Shown here piece after piece: positions 46,221-54,779 of a stretch of DNA of 64,000 nt. Made by a program: the position numbers and the translations under genes. A model generated the notes under the pieces. The model had not been told where the DNA came from and did not search any database. It saw only the letters and a list, made by a program, of their open reading frames with translations. The DNA is from Methanobacterium_D oryzae. GTDB lineage: Archaea; Methanobacteriota; Methanobacteria; Methanobacteriales; Methanobacteriaceae. The stretch covers positions 62,001 through 126,000 of the forward strand of contig NZ_JBNPXC010000002.1 in assembly GCF_050433505.1 (NCBI RefSeq), given 5' to 3'. Each line of letters starts with the position of its first letter. Position 1 is the first letter of the stretch.

Positions 46221-46400
46221 CTATTCTTTTATGGTCCAGTAGCACCTTTTAGGAGAATAAATGGTTTCATCTTTTTTAAGTTCTTTCATAATTTTATCAA
46301 CTTCTTTTTTATCTACACCAGAGATTTGGCTGACTTTGGTAGCATTTAAAGGTTCTTCAGAGTCTTTGAAAGCTTTAATTACTTTTTCTTTATTATCCAT
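46221..46400 (-). CDS. 59-residue winged-helix-like small protein
   Basis: A short minus-strand frame with AAGGTGAT at proper spacing before the ATG. It reads MDNKEKVIKAFKDSEEPLNA, then TKVSQISGVDKKEVDKIMKE and ends IYSPKRCYWTIKE. Helix, helix-turn-helix and wing can be traced, as in small archaeal DNA-binding proteins. The overlapping plus-strand frame here (46261-46473) is an artefact. Function inferred only from the fold pattern. Confidence 0.6.
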   Translation of the reverse strand: MDNKEKVIKAFKDSEEPLNATKVSQISGVDKKEVDKIMKELKKDETIYSPKRCYWTIKE

Positions 46401-46559
46401 GATATCACCTTATGGAATTATTCTTTTAAATCCATATATTTGTTATGGTAAAAGTTTGAAACTATTTTGGTAAATATTTTATTTTTTATCGGGCCCTGCC
46501 TCATATGCACTAAATTTAGGGAAATAGAAAAATTAATCAATGAATTTTTGAGAAGTTGA

Positions 46560-46814
46560 TTAAAGAGAGCTCATTGCTTTTTGATATAAATGCCATCCGT
46601 TATTATCAGCTAAAACTAAAACATAAGATGTATCCTCAAAAAGAAACCAGGAAGTACCTTGTACTTCAAATACTTTTACAAAACCAAGTTCTTCTATATT
46701 GGCTTCTAATTCTTCTGGGTTACTGTTTTCGATGGTGTCTACTACTTTGATTTCAAATTGCATGTATTCTATTTGTTGATCTATTAATCCATCGTCCATT
46801 TCTTCTTTTACCAT
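46560..46814 (-). CDS. 84-residue protein, paralogue of 55416-55670
   Basis: Shares with the gene at 55416-55670 the core YMQFEIKVVDTIEN, EDTSYVLVLADNNGWHLYQKAM and many positions between. It is predicted to be a small alpha/beta protein with no membrane helix. AGGAG precedes the ATG. The tryptophan- and tyrosine-rich end (NNGWHLYQKAM) is the most conserved part. Function unknown; two copies in one window suggest a locally expanded family. Confidence 0.65.
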   Translation of the reverse strand: MVKEEMDDGLIDQQIEYMQFEIKVVDTIENSNPEELEANIEELGFVKVFEVQGTSWFLFEDTSYVLVLADNNGWHLYQKAMSSL

Positions 46815-46936
46815 TAAACTACTCCTGGTGGTGTGTTTTTATAAATTTAAATTAAAATTAATATTTCACATTATTTTTTGATTTTCTAAACTTTTATATG
46901 TTTCAATGTGAATTTTAGAAATTAAGCATAAAATCT

Positions 46937-48652
46937 TTAAGATTTATTTAAACTCTTTCCGAATTCCATATATCTTTCATTGCAATTTAAGACAATCAAA
47001 TTCTTCCGTGTCCGTGTCATTGCAGTGTAAACCATGGAATCCAGATTCTCAGTTCCTTTCCATTTTTCAGGAATTAGCATTATAACGTGAATTGCTTCCC
47101 ATCCTTTGAAGCTGTGAATGGTGCTTATTTTTAAACGACTGTCTTTAGAGGGAAATGCTTTTTTATGACGGGAGTATTTAGACTGCTTGTCCACTTCAAA
47201 AACGTGGTTTACTTCGATGCCTCGTTTTTTAAATAGTTTAACGGCTGTCATTCCCATCTTTTTTGTTGGAAGCAGAATAACAATATCAGAACTTTGACCT
47301 TCTTTAAAACCTCTTTGCTGATATTTAATTACTGAATATGCATCTTTTAGTGCTTTCTGCCATTCTTTCTCTTTTATATTTTTCCATTTTAGTATTGGAG
47401 GTCTTTCAAATAGTGTTAATTGTGCGTATTCTTCTGTTTCCAGTAGCTGGTCTAAATTGAAGGTTTCGCTGAATTTATTGGCTATATCTCCTATTTTCTT
47501 GGGTAGTCTGTAGATGGTGTTAAGTTCTCCCCATCTTCCACGGAACTTAACATTGCCCATATTATCAATCCAGCTGAGTTCTCTTCCATAGATGTTCTGA
47601 TTTTTATCACAGACAAATAGGAGCTCGTCTCGTTCATTTAAAAATTTAGATAACAAGTTATACCATTCCCATTTGCAGTCCTGTCCTTCATCTATGAGTA
47701 TGGCGTCAAATTTGAACTTTTCAATATTATTTTCTTTGATTGCTTCTTCAACGCAAGGTACAATTTCATCAAAGTAATTTTTGGGTCTTTTTACACCTAA
47801 TTCATTTAAAATGTCATTGCAGAAGCCGTGGAAATGGTTGAAAATGATATTTTTCCATTCAAAATCAAAGGGTGTCTTTGCAATCATATCTTTAATATAA
47901 TGCCAGAGCGTGAGGTTAAATGTAAGTACAAGTACATGCTTTCCTTCTGCTGCAAGTTTTGCTGCCCTATAGGCTATGACTAGGGTTTTTCCACTTCCTG
48001 CAGCTCCTCTGATACGCCGATGGCCTGGTTTGGGTCTGGAATGATTTTTCTGTTTATTTGTTAAGTCAAGTGTTAAGGCACCTCTTTTAGTGTGAAATGG
48101 GGGGTTAAGCCAGAATTCTAATTCATCTGCCCATTTTTTCTCCATATATCCTTTTTTAAAACTTGAAGCTGGAACCACATAATCAAGATTAGCAGGATTT
48201 AAATCATCAAAACCAGTTATTACAGGATAATCTGGATAATCGAATAGTTTTCTTGCATTATCCCCATTTAAATTATTTAAGTAGATTCCGGTTTGTACGA
48301 GGGCAAATAATTTTTTATCTTCATCGATTCTCTCACCCATATTAGGAATAACTTGTTCGATTATCTTGTTCCTGTAATGATTAACTTGTTTTATATGCAT
48401 TGAAGTTTTATTTTCTAGATTTTCAATATTTTTAACTGTATAAATCATTATTCCTACTTGGGGGTTTAAAATTACAATATTAGGAGAACTGTTATTCAAT
48501 TGAGGTCTAATAAAAATTTTCCACTCTTTTCCCAAATTCTCATCTAAAAATTGGGCCAATGCATTTTCGCCTTCAGTTAAAGGGTCCTTAAATTCCCCGA
48601 TTTCTTGCCATGAAGGATATATTCGATCATCATTCAAAATAAAATGCTCCAA
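46937..48652 (-). CDS. UvrD/Rep-like helicase with N-terminal NERD-like nuclease-related domain
   Basis: 571 residues. The N-terminal part (LTEGENALAQFLDENLGKEW, then NIVILNPQVGIMIYTVK) resembles NERD domains. The helicase core has Walker A RGAAGSGKTLVIAYRA at about residue 214, the motif II form AILIDEGQDCKWEW near residue 323, and the terminal motifs STIHSFKGWEAIHV and YTAMTRTRKNLIVL. Superfamily 1A proteins of this size with NERD occur in defence islands and in DNA repair. The gene stands alone, with a long hairpin array upstream. Defence involvement is inference. Confidence 0.8.
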   Translation of the reverse strand: MEHFILNDDRIYPSWQEIGEFKDPLTEGENALAQFLDENLGKEWKIFIRPQLNNSSPNIVILNPQVGIMIYTVKNIENLENKTSMHIKQVNHYRNKIIEQVIPNMGERIDEDKKLFALVQTGIYLNNLNGDNARKLFDYPDYPVITGFDDLNPANLDYVVPASSFKKGYMEKKWADELEFWLNPPFHTKRGALTLDLTNKQKNHSRPKPGHRRIRGAAGSGKTLVIAYRAAKLAAEGKHVLVLTFNLTLWHYIKDMIAKTPFDFEWKNIIFNHFHGFCNDILNELGVKRPKNYFDEIVPCVEEAIKENNIEKFKFDAILIDEGQDCKWEWYNLLSKFLNERDELLFVCDKNQNIYGRELSWIDNMGNVKFRGRWGELNTIYRLPKKIGDIANKFSETFNLDQLLETEEYAQLTLFERPPILKWKNIKEKEWQKALKDAYSVIKYQQRGFKEGQSSDIVILLPTKKMGMTAVKLFKKRGIEVNHVFEVDKQSKYSRHKKAFPSKDSRLKISTIHSFKGWEAIHVIMLIPEKWKGTENLDSMVYTAMTRTRKNLIVLNCNERYMEFGKSLNKS

Positions 48653-48757
48653 TCTACAGTGAATGTTATTAATAGAAAATTTATAGTTTTTATCTACTAA
48701 ACTTTTAAAATTTTCAGTAATTAAATAAAAATGTAATTTAGCCTACCGCAGCTAAAA
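48653..48757. other. Upstream region of the helicase gene
   Basis: AT-rich sequence with no gene, leading into the hairpin array at 48758-48958. Beyond the array, 48959-49217 is also AT-rich and without a gene. Confidence 0.3.
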
Positions 48758-48958
48758 AATTTTTATTTTTTAGCAAGGCCGTTGAAAAATCTGTCAAAAT
48801 TATAAATTTTGACGCTACAAAAACGAAGTTTTTGTCAGCTTTGATTTTTCGGGCCGCAAAACGAAGTTTTGCAGGATTTTTGATCAATCCTTGAAAATTT
48901 TCAATTTTCATGCCCGAAAATCTTCGATTTTCGACGGCTTTTTTTGAAAAAGGTTACT
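48758..48958. repeat. Array of six triloop hairpins
   Basis: Consecutive near-perfect inverted repeats, mostly with three-base loops: an AAAAAAT/ATTTTTT hairpin flanked by GCT and AGC, CAAAATT-ata-AATTTTG, ACAAAAAC-gaa-GTTTTTGT, GCAAAAC-gaa-GTTTTGC, TGAAAATT-ttc-AATTTTCA and CGAAAATC-ttc-GATTTTCG. Short GC-rich linkers (GGCCG, GGGCCG, GCCCG, GACGGC) can pair with each other. It is related to, but more GC-linked than, the leader arrays elsewhere in the window. Confidence 0.75.
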
Positions 48959-49217
48959 TCCAAATTCAAAATTTATGATTCAGTTAAAAGTTATAATTGT
49001 AGATTAGTAGTTATAATAAAAATACTTTTTAAATCTTTTTTTTATTACTTTAGATGCGATTTTTGATTAATATATTAATTTTTTTATCTATTCTTTAAAT
49101 ACTCAGATAACGCCAGTTAGTGGTTTTTTTAGCTATGTTTTAAAATTTTCATTCAATTTAATTATTTAGAGTATATTCGCCCTCAATAAAAAACAAAAAG
49201 ATTTTCAGGTAAGAGAT

Positions 49218-49649
49218 TTATTCAATATTTTCGTTTATTTTCATCAGTATTTTTTTAAATGTTTCTATTTCGTCATCTGAAAGACCTTTTAACATTTTTT
49301 TAGTTATTTCTAAATTTTCTTTATCTATATCTTCCAGTAATTCTTTACCTTTAGGGGTTAATTCAATTAAAAGTTTTCTACGATCTTTTTTTCCTACAGT
49401 TCTATTTACAAATCCTTTTTCTAAAAGTCTGTCTATGGTTCTTGTTGGAGTGCTTACTGCAACACCTAATGTTTCCGCAATTTGTTTCATAGTTTTAGGC
49501 TCATCAGGCCCTATTGCATAAATTGCACTTGCCTCAGCTATAGTTAAATTCTTATAAATTTTTAATAGGGTATCTTGACTTGCTTTACTCAGTTTATTGT
49601 TCATTTCATCAAAAAGAGCCGTAACTATCCTTATATCATCGTTATTCAT
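49218..49649 (-). CDS. MarR family transcriptional regulator
   Basis: 143 residues. The winged helix is TMKQIAETLGVAVSTPTRTI, DRLLEKGFVNRTVGKKDRR and KLLIELTPKGKELL, the MarR pattern, with helical dimerisation ends. The palindrome at 49703-49725 and direct repeats at 49681 lie about 50 bases upstream, consistent with autoregulation. It is divergent from the hydrolase and CPBP protease genes, which are likely targets. The inducer is unknown. Confidence 0.88.
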   Translation of the reverse strand: MNNDDIRIVTALFDEMNNKLSKASQDTLLKIYKNLTIAEASAIYAIGPDEPKTMKQIAETLGVAVSTPTRTIDRLLEKGFVNRTVGKKDRRKLLIELTPKGKELLEDIDKENLEITKKMLKGLSDDEIETFKKILMKINENIE

Positions 49650-49680
49650 AGTTGATTTTCTATCATTTTCTTAATATAAA

Positions 49681-49725
49681 TATTCCGATAACAGTATATT
49701 CCGATAACTATATATTATAGTTATC
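49681..49725. promoter_or_regulatory. MarR operator candidate: palindrome plus direct repeats
   Basis: TATTCCGATAAC occurs twice (49681-49692 and 49697-49708). The second copy runs into a perfect 10-base inverted repeat, GATAACTATA-tat-TATAGTTATC (49703-49725). The AT core also looks like a TATA element, so binding would block transcription of the regulator and possibly of the divergent operon. Confidence 0.65.
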
Positions 49726-49770
49726 ATATATTCTGGATTACAAATAGTTTGATATGCATAATATTTTATA

Positions 49771-49877
49771 GGTTGAAGAAAATACTATATTTTCTAAACC
49801 TTAAAATAAAAGATTTTAGAGGTTATCAAAAATTCATTCTGAATTTTTGGAACCCCAAATATAGAATATTTGGAGGT
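49771..49877 (+). repeat. Four-hairpin leader ending in the hydrolase ribosome site
   Basis: In order: GGTTgaAGAAAATA-cta-TATTTTCTaAACC; TAAAAT-aaaag-ATTTTA closed by AACCT and GAGGTT; CAAAAATTC-attct-GAATTTTTG followed by GAACC; and CCAAATAT-aga-ATATTTGG running into AGGTTAAATT and the ATG. The last stem's 3' arm contains the GGAGG ribosome site, so folding it would hide the site. The flank code matches 19811-19928. Confidence 0.75.
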
Positions 49878-49883
49878 TAAATT

Positions 49884-51152
49884 ATGAATTCATCATTTGA
49901 AAATTTAAAAGAAATAGCACAAAATTTTGTTGATCTACTAATTAAGGCTGATTTTAAATCTGCTACTAATATGTTCGATGATCAGATGAAAACCGCATTA
50001 AATGAGGATAAATTACAAGAAACATGGATAAATACAATAGGAGATGCAGGAGCTCTACTGCAATTAAAAACTACAGATACAGCTGAAATGGAAGGTTACA
50101 AGATTGTTATTATTAAATGTGATTTCCAAAGAGTTATACTTAATGTACAAGTTGTTTTTAATAAACAGGAAGAAATCAGTGGCTTAAATTTTATCCCAAC
50201 AAATATGGAGTATCATGCACCAGAATATGTTAACAAATCCACCTTTCATGAAACCGAAGTAACCATTGGCGAGGGAAAATGGGCATTACCAGGAACTTTA
50301 ACAGTGCCTGATGGCTCTGGGCCTTTCCCAGGTTTAGTATTGGTTCATGGTTCAGGTCCAAATGATAGGGATGAAACAATTGGTCCAAACAAAATATTTA
50401 AGGATTTGGCATGGGGTTTAGCTTCAAAAGGTATTGCAGTACTCCGATATGATAAAAGAACTTATAAACACGCTAAACAGTTAACACCTGATCTGGTAGA
50501 TAATATGACTGCTAAAGAAGAAGTTATAGATGATGCATTACTTGCTGTTAATCTAATGCGCAAAACAGAAGGCATAGATCCTAAACGCGTATTCTATCTG
50601 GGGCACAGCTTGGGAGCTACTCTTGCTCCACGTGTAGGGCAAGAGGATAATGAATTAGCAGGAATAATAATCATGGCAGGTATAACTCGTTCACTAGAAG
50701 AAACAATTTTAGACCAGTATACCTATCTATATAATCTAAATGGCAAAATAACTGAACAACAAAAAGCTGAACTCAATGCTTTAAAAGAAAAGGTAGATAA
50801 ATTAAAGGATCCAGAATTTATAGAAATCATTTCAAGAGAAGACTTACCTTTAGGAATGCCAGTTGCTTACTGGAAAGATTTAAACGACCACAACCCAGTA
50901 ACTATTGTTAAAACTTTAGACATGCCTATTTTGGTTCTTCAAGGTGGTCGTGATTACCAAGTTCTGGAATCTAAAGATTTTAAAGGATGGAAAGATGCTC
51001 TTAATCAGAAAACAAATGTTGAATTCAAACTTTTCGAGAAATTAAATCACCTGTTCATTGAAGGTGAGGGTAAATCAACTCCGCATGAGTATATGGTTGA
51101 AGGTCATGTAGAAAAAGATGTAATAGATTCAATCGTACAATGGATAAAGTAA
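49884..51152 (+). CDS. Alpha/beta hydrolase with N-terminal DUF3887 domain
   Basis: 422 residues. The first 115 or so (FENLKEIAQNFVDLLIKADF) match DUF3887, a small NTF2-like domain. The hydrolase part has LVLVHGSGPNDRDE (oxyanion hole), the nucleophile elbow YLGHSLGATLAP with Ser at about residue 242, PILVLQGGRDYQV (catalytic Asp) and KLNHLFIEGEG (catalytic His). There is no signal peptide, so it is cytoplasmic. It probably hydrolyses an ester or amide; dienelactone hydrolase or acyl-aminopeptidase relatives are near. It precedes a CPBP protease gene by 13 bases. A hairpin leader and MarR operator lie upstream. Confidence 0.82.
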   Translation: MNSSFENLKEIAQNFVDLLIKADFKSATNMFDDQMKTALNEDKLQETWINTIGDAGALLQLKTTDTAEMEGYKIVIIKCDFQRVILNVQVVFNKQEEISGLNFIPTNMEYHAPEYVNKSTFHETEVTIGEGKWALPGTLTVPDGSGPFPGLVLVHGSGPNDRDETIGPNKIFKDLAWGLASKGIAVLRYDKRTYKHAKQLTPDLVDNMTAKEEVIDDALLAVNLMRKTEGIDPKRVFYLGHSLGATLAPRVGQEDNELAGIIIMAGITRSLEETILDQYTYLYNLNGKITEQQKAELNALKEKVDKLKDPEFIEIISREDLPLGMPVAYWKDLNDHNPVTIVKTLDMPILVLQGGRDYQVLESKDFKGWKDALNQKTNVEFKLFEKLNHLFIEGEGKSTPHEYMVEGHVEKDVIDSIVQWIK

Positions 51153-51165
51153 AAAGGTGAAGAAA

Positions 51166-51933
51166 ATGAAAATCAACTGGAAATTATTTATAATTTTATT
51201 GCTCATGAGTATATTTGGAATAATAGCTGTATTTCCTTACACTTTAACAATACAAGGAAGTCTGCTTCAAAACTTAAATGTAAATTTATACGCACTTTTA
51301 ACTGGTCAAATCATACAAGGCACAGTTATGTTTGCCATTGCTATCTTTGCAGGTCTTTACTTTGCTAAAAAAGTTGGATTTGGCCTTCCAATACTTGAAG
51401 GCTGGCTTGAAGGAAAACCAGTTAAAGATTATCTTATATCAATCCTTCCAATATCAATTGGACTAGGATTAATTGCAGGTGTCTTAATTATTGGGCTTGA
51501 TTATTTGTTTTCATTTGCTGGTGTAACAATTAATGTAGTTCAAAGTTCAATAAATCCTCCAGCATGGCAGGGATTCCTCGCATCCTTCTACGGTGGAATA
51601 AATGAAGAAATTCTGTTAAGATTATTCTTGATGACCCTTATTGTCTGGATCTTCTCTATAATTAAAAAAACAGAAGCTGGAAAACCAACAAAAATAGGAG
51701 CATGGCTTGCTATTGTTTTAGCAGCAGTTATATTTGGTATTGGGCATTTACCGACAGTAATGGCCATAACAACACTCACACCGCTGGTTATTATCCGTAC
51801 CATTGTTTTAAATGCTGTTGGTGGAATTATATTCGGATGGCTTTACTGGAAGAAAGGGCTGGAATCAGCAATGATAGCGCATTTTTCAGCAGATATCGTG
51901 CTGCATGTATTGCCATTTATAACATTGATGTAA
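51166..51933 (+). CDS. CPBP family intramembrane metalloprotease
   Basis: About 255 residues with seven or eight membrane helices. The family motifs are GGINEEILLRLFLMT (EExxxR), FGIGHLPTV and AHFSADIVLH, which supply Glu and His metal and catalytic residues as in Rce1-type CAAX proteases. I start at ATG 51166 with AAGGTGAAG upstream; GTG 51157 lies within that site. It forms an operon with the hydrolase. Its substrate could be a membrane peptide; the pairing may act in envelope stress or bacteriocin-like processing, but this is inference. Confidence 0.85.
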   Translation: MKINWKLFIILLLMSIFGIIAVFPYTLTIQGSLLQNLNVNLYALLTGQIIQGTVMFAIAIFAGLYFAKKVGFGLPILEGWLEGKPVKDYLISILPISIGLGLIAGVLIIGLDYLFSFAGVTINVVQSSINPPAWQGFLASFYGGINEEILLRLFLMTLIVWIFSIIKKTEAGKPTKIGAWLAIVLAAVIFGIGHLPTVMAITTLTPLVIIRTIVLNAVGGIIFGWLYWKKGLESAMIAHFSADIVLHVLPFITLM

Positions 51934-51963
51934 AACATTAGATATTACATCCCTCTTTTTTTC

Positions 51964-52035
51964 TGTCAAAATTTTCAATTTTGACGTTGAAGTAAATCTT
52001 TGATTTCTTGAACCGCAAAATTGAAGATTTTGGAG
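51964..52035. repeat. Hairpins overlapping the 3' end of an MFS gene
   Basis: CAAAATT-ttc-AATTTTG (51967-51983), AAGtAAATC-ttt-GATTTCTT flanked by GTTG and GAACC, then CAAAATT-gaa-GATTTTG running into GAGGCGGC. They belong to the same repeat family as the leader arrays but lie partly inside the coding end of the MFS gene, supplying its last 20 or so codons. Confidence 0.65.
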
Positions 52036-53387
52036 GCGGCAAACAAAGATGTGAGAATTCCAATTGCACTTAAAACAGCGATAGCAACTAATGAAAGTCT
52101 AAGGCTTATAATCAGTTCTGGATAATTGGAAGGCATAATTTGTGCATTTCCCAAGAGAGCAGAAATTACTAACGTTACTATGCCCATTCCAAATATCTGC
52201 CCCATGGATCTTGAATTACTTAATGTGGCGCCTGCAACTCCCAAGTACTTTTTATCTACCGCATTAATAACTACCTTGGTATTGGAAGCGTAGAATAAAC
52301 CTATGCCTGCCCCAAAAATAATTAGAGAAATTCCTCCGAGATATAGAGCATTTTCAAAATTAATTAGTGTCATAAGAGCTACACCAATAGTTGTTAATAC
52401 CATACCTGACGTTGATACATTTTCTGGAGCGATTTTATCTGATAATCTTCCTGCAAATGGAGATACAATAACCATCATAATTGATTGAACAGAAACTATT
52501 AAGCCAGCTGTAAGAGGGTCATAACCTTTTAAATATTGTAAATATAGGGTTAGAATAAACCCTACAGATACAAATGCAGCGTAATTTATAAATGCAGTGA
52601 TATTTCCAAAGGTAAAACTTCTACTTCTAAATAAATCTAAATTAATTAATGGAAAAGTAGCTCTTTTTTCGGCTAAATAAAATAATGAAAGTCCAATTAT
52701 TCCAATAATTACAAGAAATAGGCTGTAATTACTGGTAGGATTTGAAAAACCATAAATTATGGCTATAATAGACATGCCTAGTAAGAATGATCCTAAAATA
52801 TCTAATTTTTCTCCTCTTGCATCTATCCAGTCATATTTGAACCGTGTAATAGCATAAGTTGCTATTATTCCTATTACTGTATCTAAATAGAATAAGGTTC
52901 TCCATCCTACAATTTCAGTGATAGCCCCTCCAAGTATTGGTCCAAAAATTAACCCTACAAAAACACCCATTGATGTTAATCCAAAGGCTCTGCCTCTTTC
53001 ATTTTCAGGAAATGCTGATGATATCATGGCATTTAAATTGGCGAATATCATTGCGTTTCCTATAGCCTGCAAAATCCTGAATAAAAGAAAAATTTCTCCA
53101 GAAGGTGAGAAAGCTGATATAAATGAGCTTATAGTGAAAATGATTAATCCAATTTGAAAGATACGTTTTCGCCCATAGATATCTCCAATCCTGCCAAATG
53201 GAATGTAAAGTATGGCATTAACAAGTAGATAAACTGTTGATATCCATGTTAAAAATACAGCAGATAAATCAAATTCAACTGCTATAGCAGGCAGCGCCAG
53301 ATTAATGGACGATCTAACAAATGGTGTAAGAAATGAAACTAAAATTCCAACTATTAAAAGATCTTTTTTTAATTCTTTGTAATCCAT
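51975..53387 (-). CDS. DHA2-type MFS multidrug efflux transporter
   Basis: 470 residues with about 13-14 membrane helices. SINLALPAIAVEFDLSAVFL, then GRIGDIYGRKRIFQIGL (motif A) and GLTSMGVFVGLIFGPILGG (motif C) match the EmrB/QacA drug:H+ antiporter group. It is a paralogue of 56113-57477. Its C-terminal tail (FNFAVQEIKDLLQRQN) is encoded by hairpin repeat sequence. It is convergent with the CPBP gene and may export a toxic compound. Confidence 0.85.
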   Translation of the reverse strand: MDYKELKKDLLIVGILVSFLTPFVRSSINLALPAIAVEFDLSAVFLTWISTVYLLVNAILYIPFGRIGDIYGRKRIFQIGLIIFTISSFISAFSPSGEIFLLFRILQAIGNAMIFANLNAMISSAFPENERGRAFGLTSMGVFVGLIFGPILGGAITEIVGWRTLFYLDTVIGIIATYAITRFKYDWIDARGEKLDILGSFLLGMSIIAIIYGFSNPTSNYSLFLVIIGIIGLSLFYLAEKRATFPLINLDLFRSRSFTFGNITAFINYAAFVSVGFILTLYLQYLKGYDPLTAGLIVSVQSIMMVIVSPFAGRLSDKIAPENVSTSGMVLTTIGVALMTLINFENALYLGGISLIIFGAGIGLFYASNTKVVINAVDKKYLGVAGATLSNSRSMGQIFGMGIVTLVISALLGNAQIMPSNYPELIISLRLSLVAIAVLSAIGILTSLFAASKIFNFAVQEIKDLLQRQN

Positions 53388-53548
53388 GGACTAAAGCACC
53401 TTGACTAGGAATTGAGTTATTATTTGCAATGAACAAGAATATATTATATATGCTTTTATTATTTTCCATATCAATGCGTTAAAGTTAAATTTAATTTTAT
53501 AAAATACAATTATATTCAGTGAAATTTAATTATGAATTGGTGATTAAA

Positions 53549-53893
53549 ATGATGAAGGGAGATATAAAAACTGCTTATTATATACAGGATGCACCTGAAG
53601 CAATAATTATTTTTGCAAGATTTGAAGTAGTTGAAGAACTTGAAAACAGTGGAGAAATAACAAATTTTTATGAAAGAACAAGAAAATTTGGATTGTATCT
53701 AAGTAAAGAGCTTGATTTTAATGTATTTACATCCGTTATACCAGATACTGCATTACAATTTCCAACATCAAACCTTTATGTTATAGAAGCCATGACAATA
53801 ATTTCTAAAACTGAAAATTTCCAAGAAGAAATAAGTAATATTGAAAAAAGTCTTAAAGAAGCTATTTTGAATATTTCTTCAAAATTTTATTAA
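53549..53893 (+). CDS. Small soluble protein of unknown function
   Basis: 114 residues from ATG 53549, with TTGGTGAT four bases before; a GTG at 53519 is also in frame. It begins MMKGDIKTAYYIQDAPEAII and has a probable alpha/beta fold with a helical C-terminus (EISNIEKSLKEAILNISSKF). No family recognised. Confidence 0.55.
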   Translation: MMKGDIKTAYYIQDAPEAIIIFARFEVVEELENSGEITNFYERTRKFGLYLSKELDFNVFTSVIPDTALQFPTSNLYVIEAMTIISKTENFQEEISNIEKSLKEAILNISSKFY

Positions 53894-54272
53894 AATGGTT
53901 TATAGTGTGTTCCATAAGTAACAATACATAAGATAATCTTAAAATAACAATAAGATAAATATTTTTTGAGAATATAATGATTTAAAGAAACATCTCAAGG
54001 AAATTAAATATGATTTTTTGTTCTAGGACATAGATCGTATCTTTGATAAAACTTGAAAATCCTCAGGAGTAATGGGAAAGATATCTTGAGTTGGATAAAG
54101 CTATGAAAAGTTGTTAAATAAAAAAAATAGTTCTTTTATTATATTATAAATGTTCTAATAGATTAAAAATATACATAAATTATTTTAAAAAGACAGAAGA
54201 GATAAATAGAGCTAAATTTGAATATTTGAAAGAAATTTTTAACAATTAAATTAAAGATAATTAAATGATATC
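53894..54272. other. 380-base AT-rich gap, possible decayed coding fragments
   Basis: No intact gene. A stretch ending at about 54249 reads in one frame as KIYINYFKKTEEINRAKFEY and a short tail, with no usable start and stops upstream, so it may be a decayed remnant. Nothing else supported. Confidence 0.3.
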
Positions 54273-54758
54273 ATGATTTATACCATAGGCCACAGCAATA
54301 TAACCTCAAAATCATTTATAAATATTTTAAATCAATTTAAGATAAAAATAGTGGTGGATATCCGCAGTTCACCCTACAGCAAGTATATTACATATTTTAA
54401 CCGTGAAAATATAAAAAAAACATTAAGAGAAAAGGGTATCAGATACATATTTCTTGGAGATTATGTTGGTGGAAAACCTAAAGCCCTAAAATATTACGAG
54501 GACGGTAAAGTAAATTATGATTTAATTAGGGAAAGTGCCCGTTATAAAGATGGAATAGATAGAATTATTGAATTAAATAAAAATAATAATATTGTTCTTA
54601 TGTGCAGTGAAGAAGATCCTTTTAGTTGTCATAGGCATAATTTAATCACTCAAACACTTCTTAAACAAGGTTTAGATGTAATTCATGTTAGAAAAGAGGG
54701 TAAAATAGATAAAATAACTGAAATTGATAAGAAAGACGTCCAAACAACTTTATTTTAA
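54273..54758 (+). CDS. DUF488 family protein
   Basis: 161 residues: MIYTIGHSNITSKSF at the start, VVDIRSSPYSKYITYFNREN, FLGDYVGGKP and the C-terminal LMCSEEDPFSCHRHNLI. The last block, with Cys-x(7-8)-CHR, is the DUF488 signature and may be catalytic or metal binding. Function is not established. The upstream sequence lacks a clear Shine-Dalgarno. Confidence 0.85.
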   Translation: MIYTIGHSNITSKSFINILNQFKIKIVVDIRSSPYSKYITYFNRENIKKTLREKGIRYIFLGDYVGGKPKALKYYEDGKVNYDLIRESARYKDGIDRIIELNKNNNIVLMCSEEDPFSCHRHNLITQTLLKQGLDVIHVRKEGKIDKITEIDKKDVQTTLF

Positions 54759-54779
54759 TGATAAATTTAGAAATTTTTA

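Noticed and set aside
46261..46473. 70-residue plus-strand frame
   Set aside because: It lies opposite the 59-residue winged-helix-like gene, which has a good ribosome site and protein-like sequence; the plus frame is serine- and leucine-rich shadow.
48758..48958. CRISPR array
   Set aside because: The units are self-complementary hairpins of differing sequence without constant repeats or 30-40 base spacers, and no cas genes are present.
54150..54250. Small protein reading KIYINYFKKTEEINRAKFEY
   Set aside because: No start codon or ribosome site and a stop directly upstream; at most a decayed fragment.
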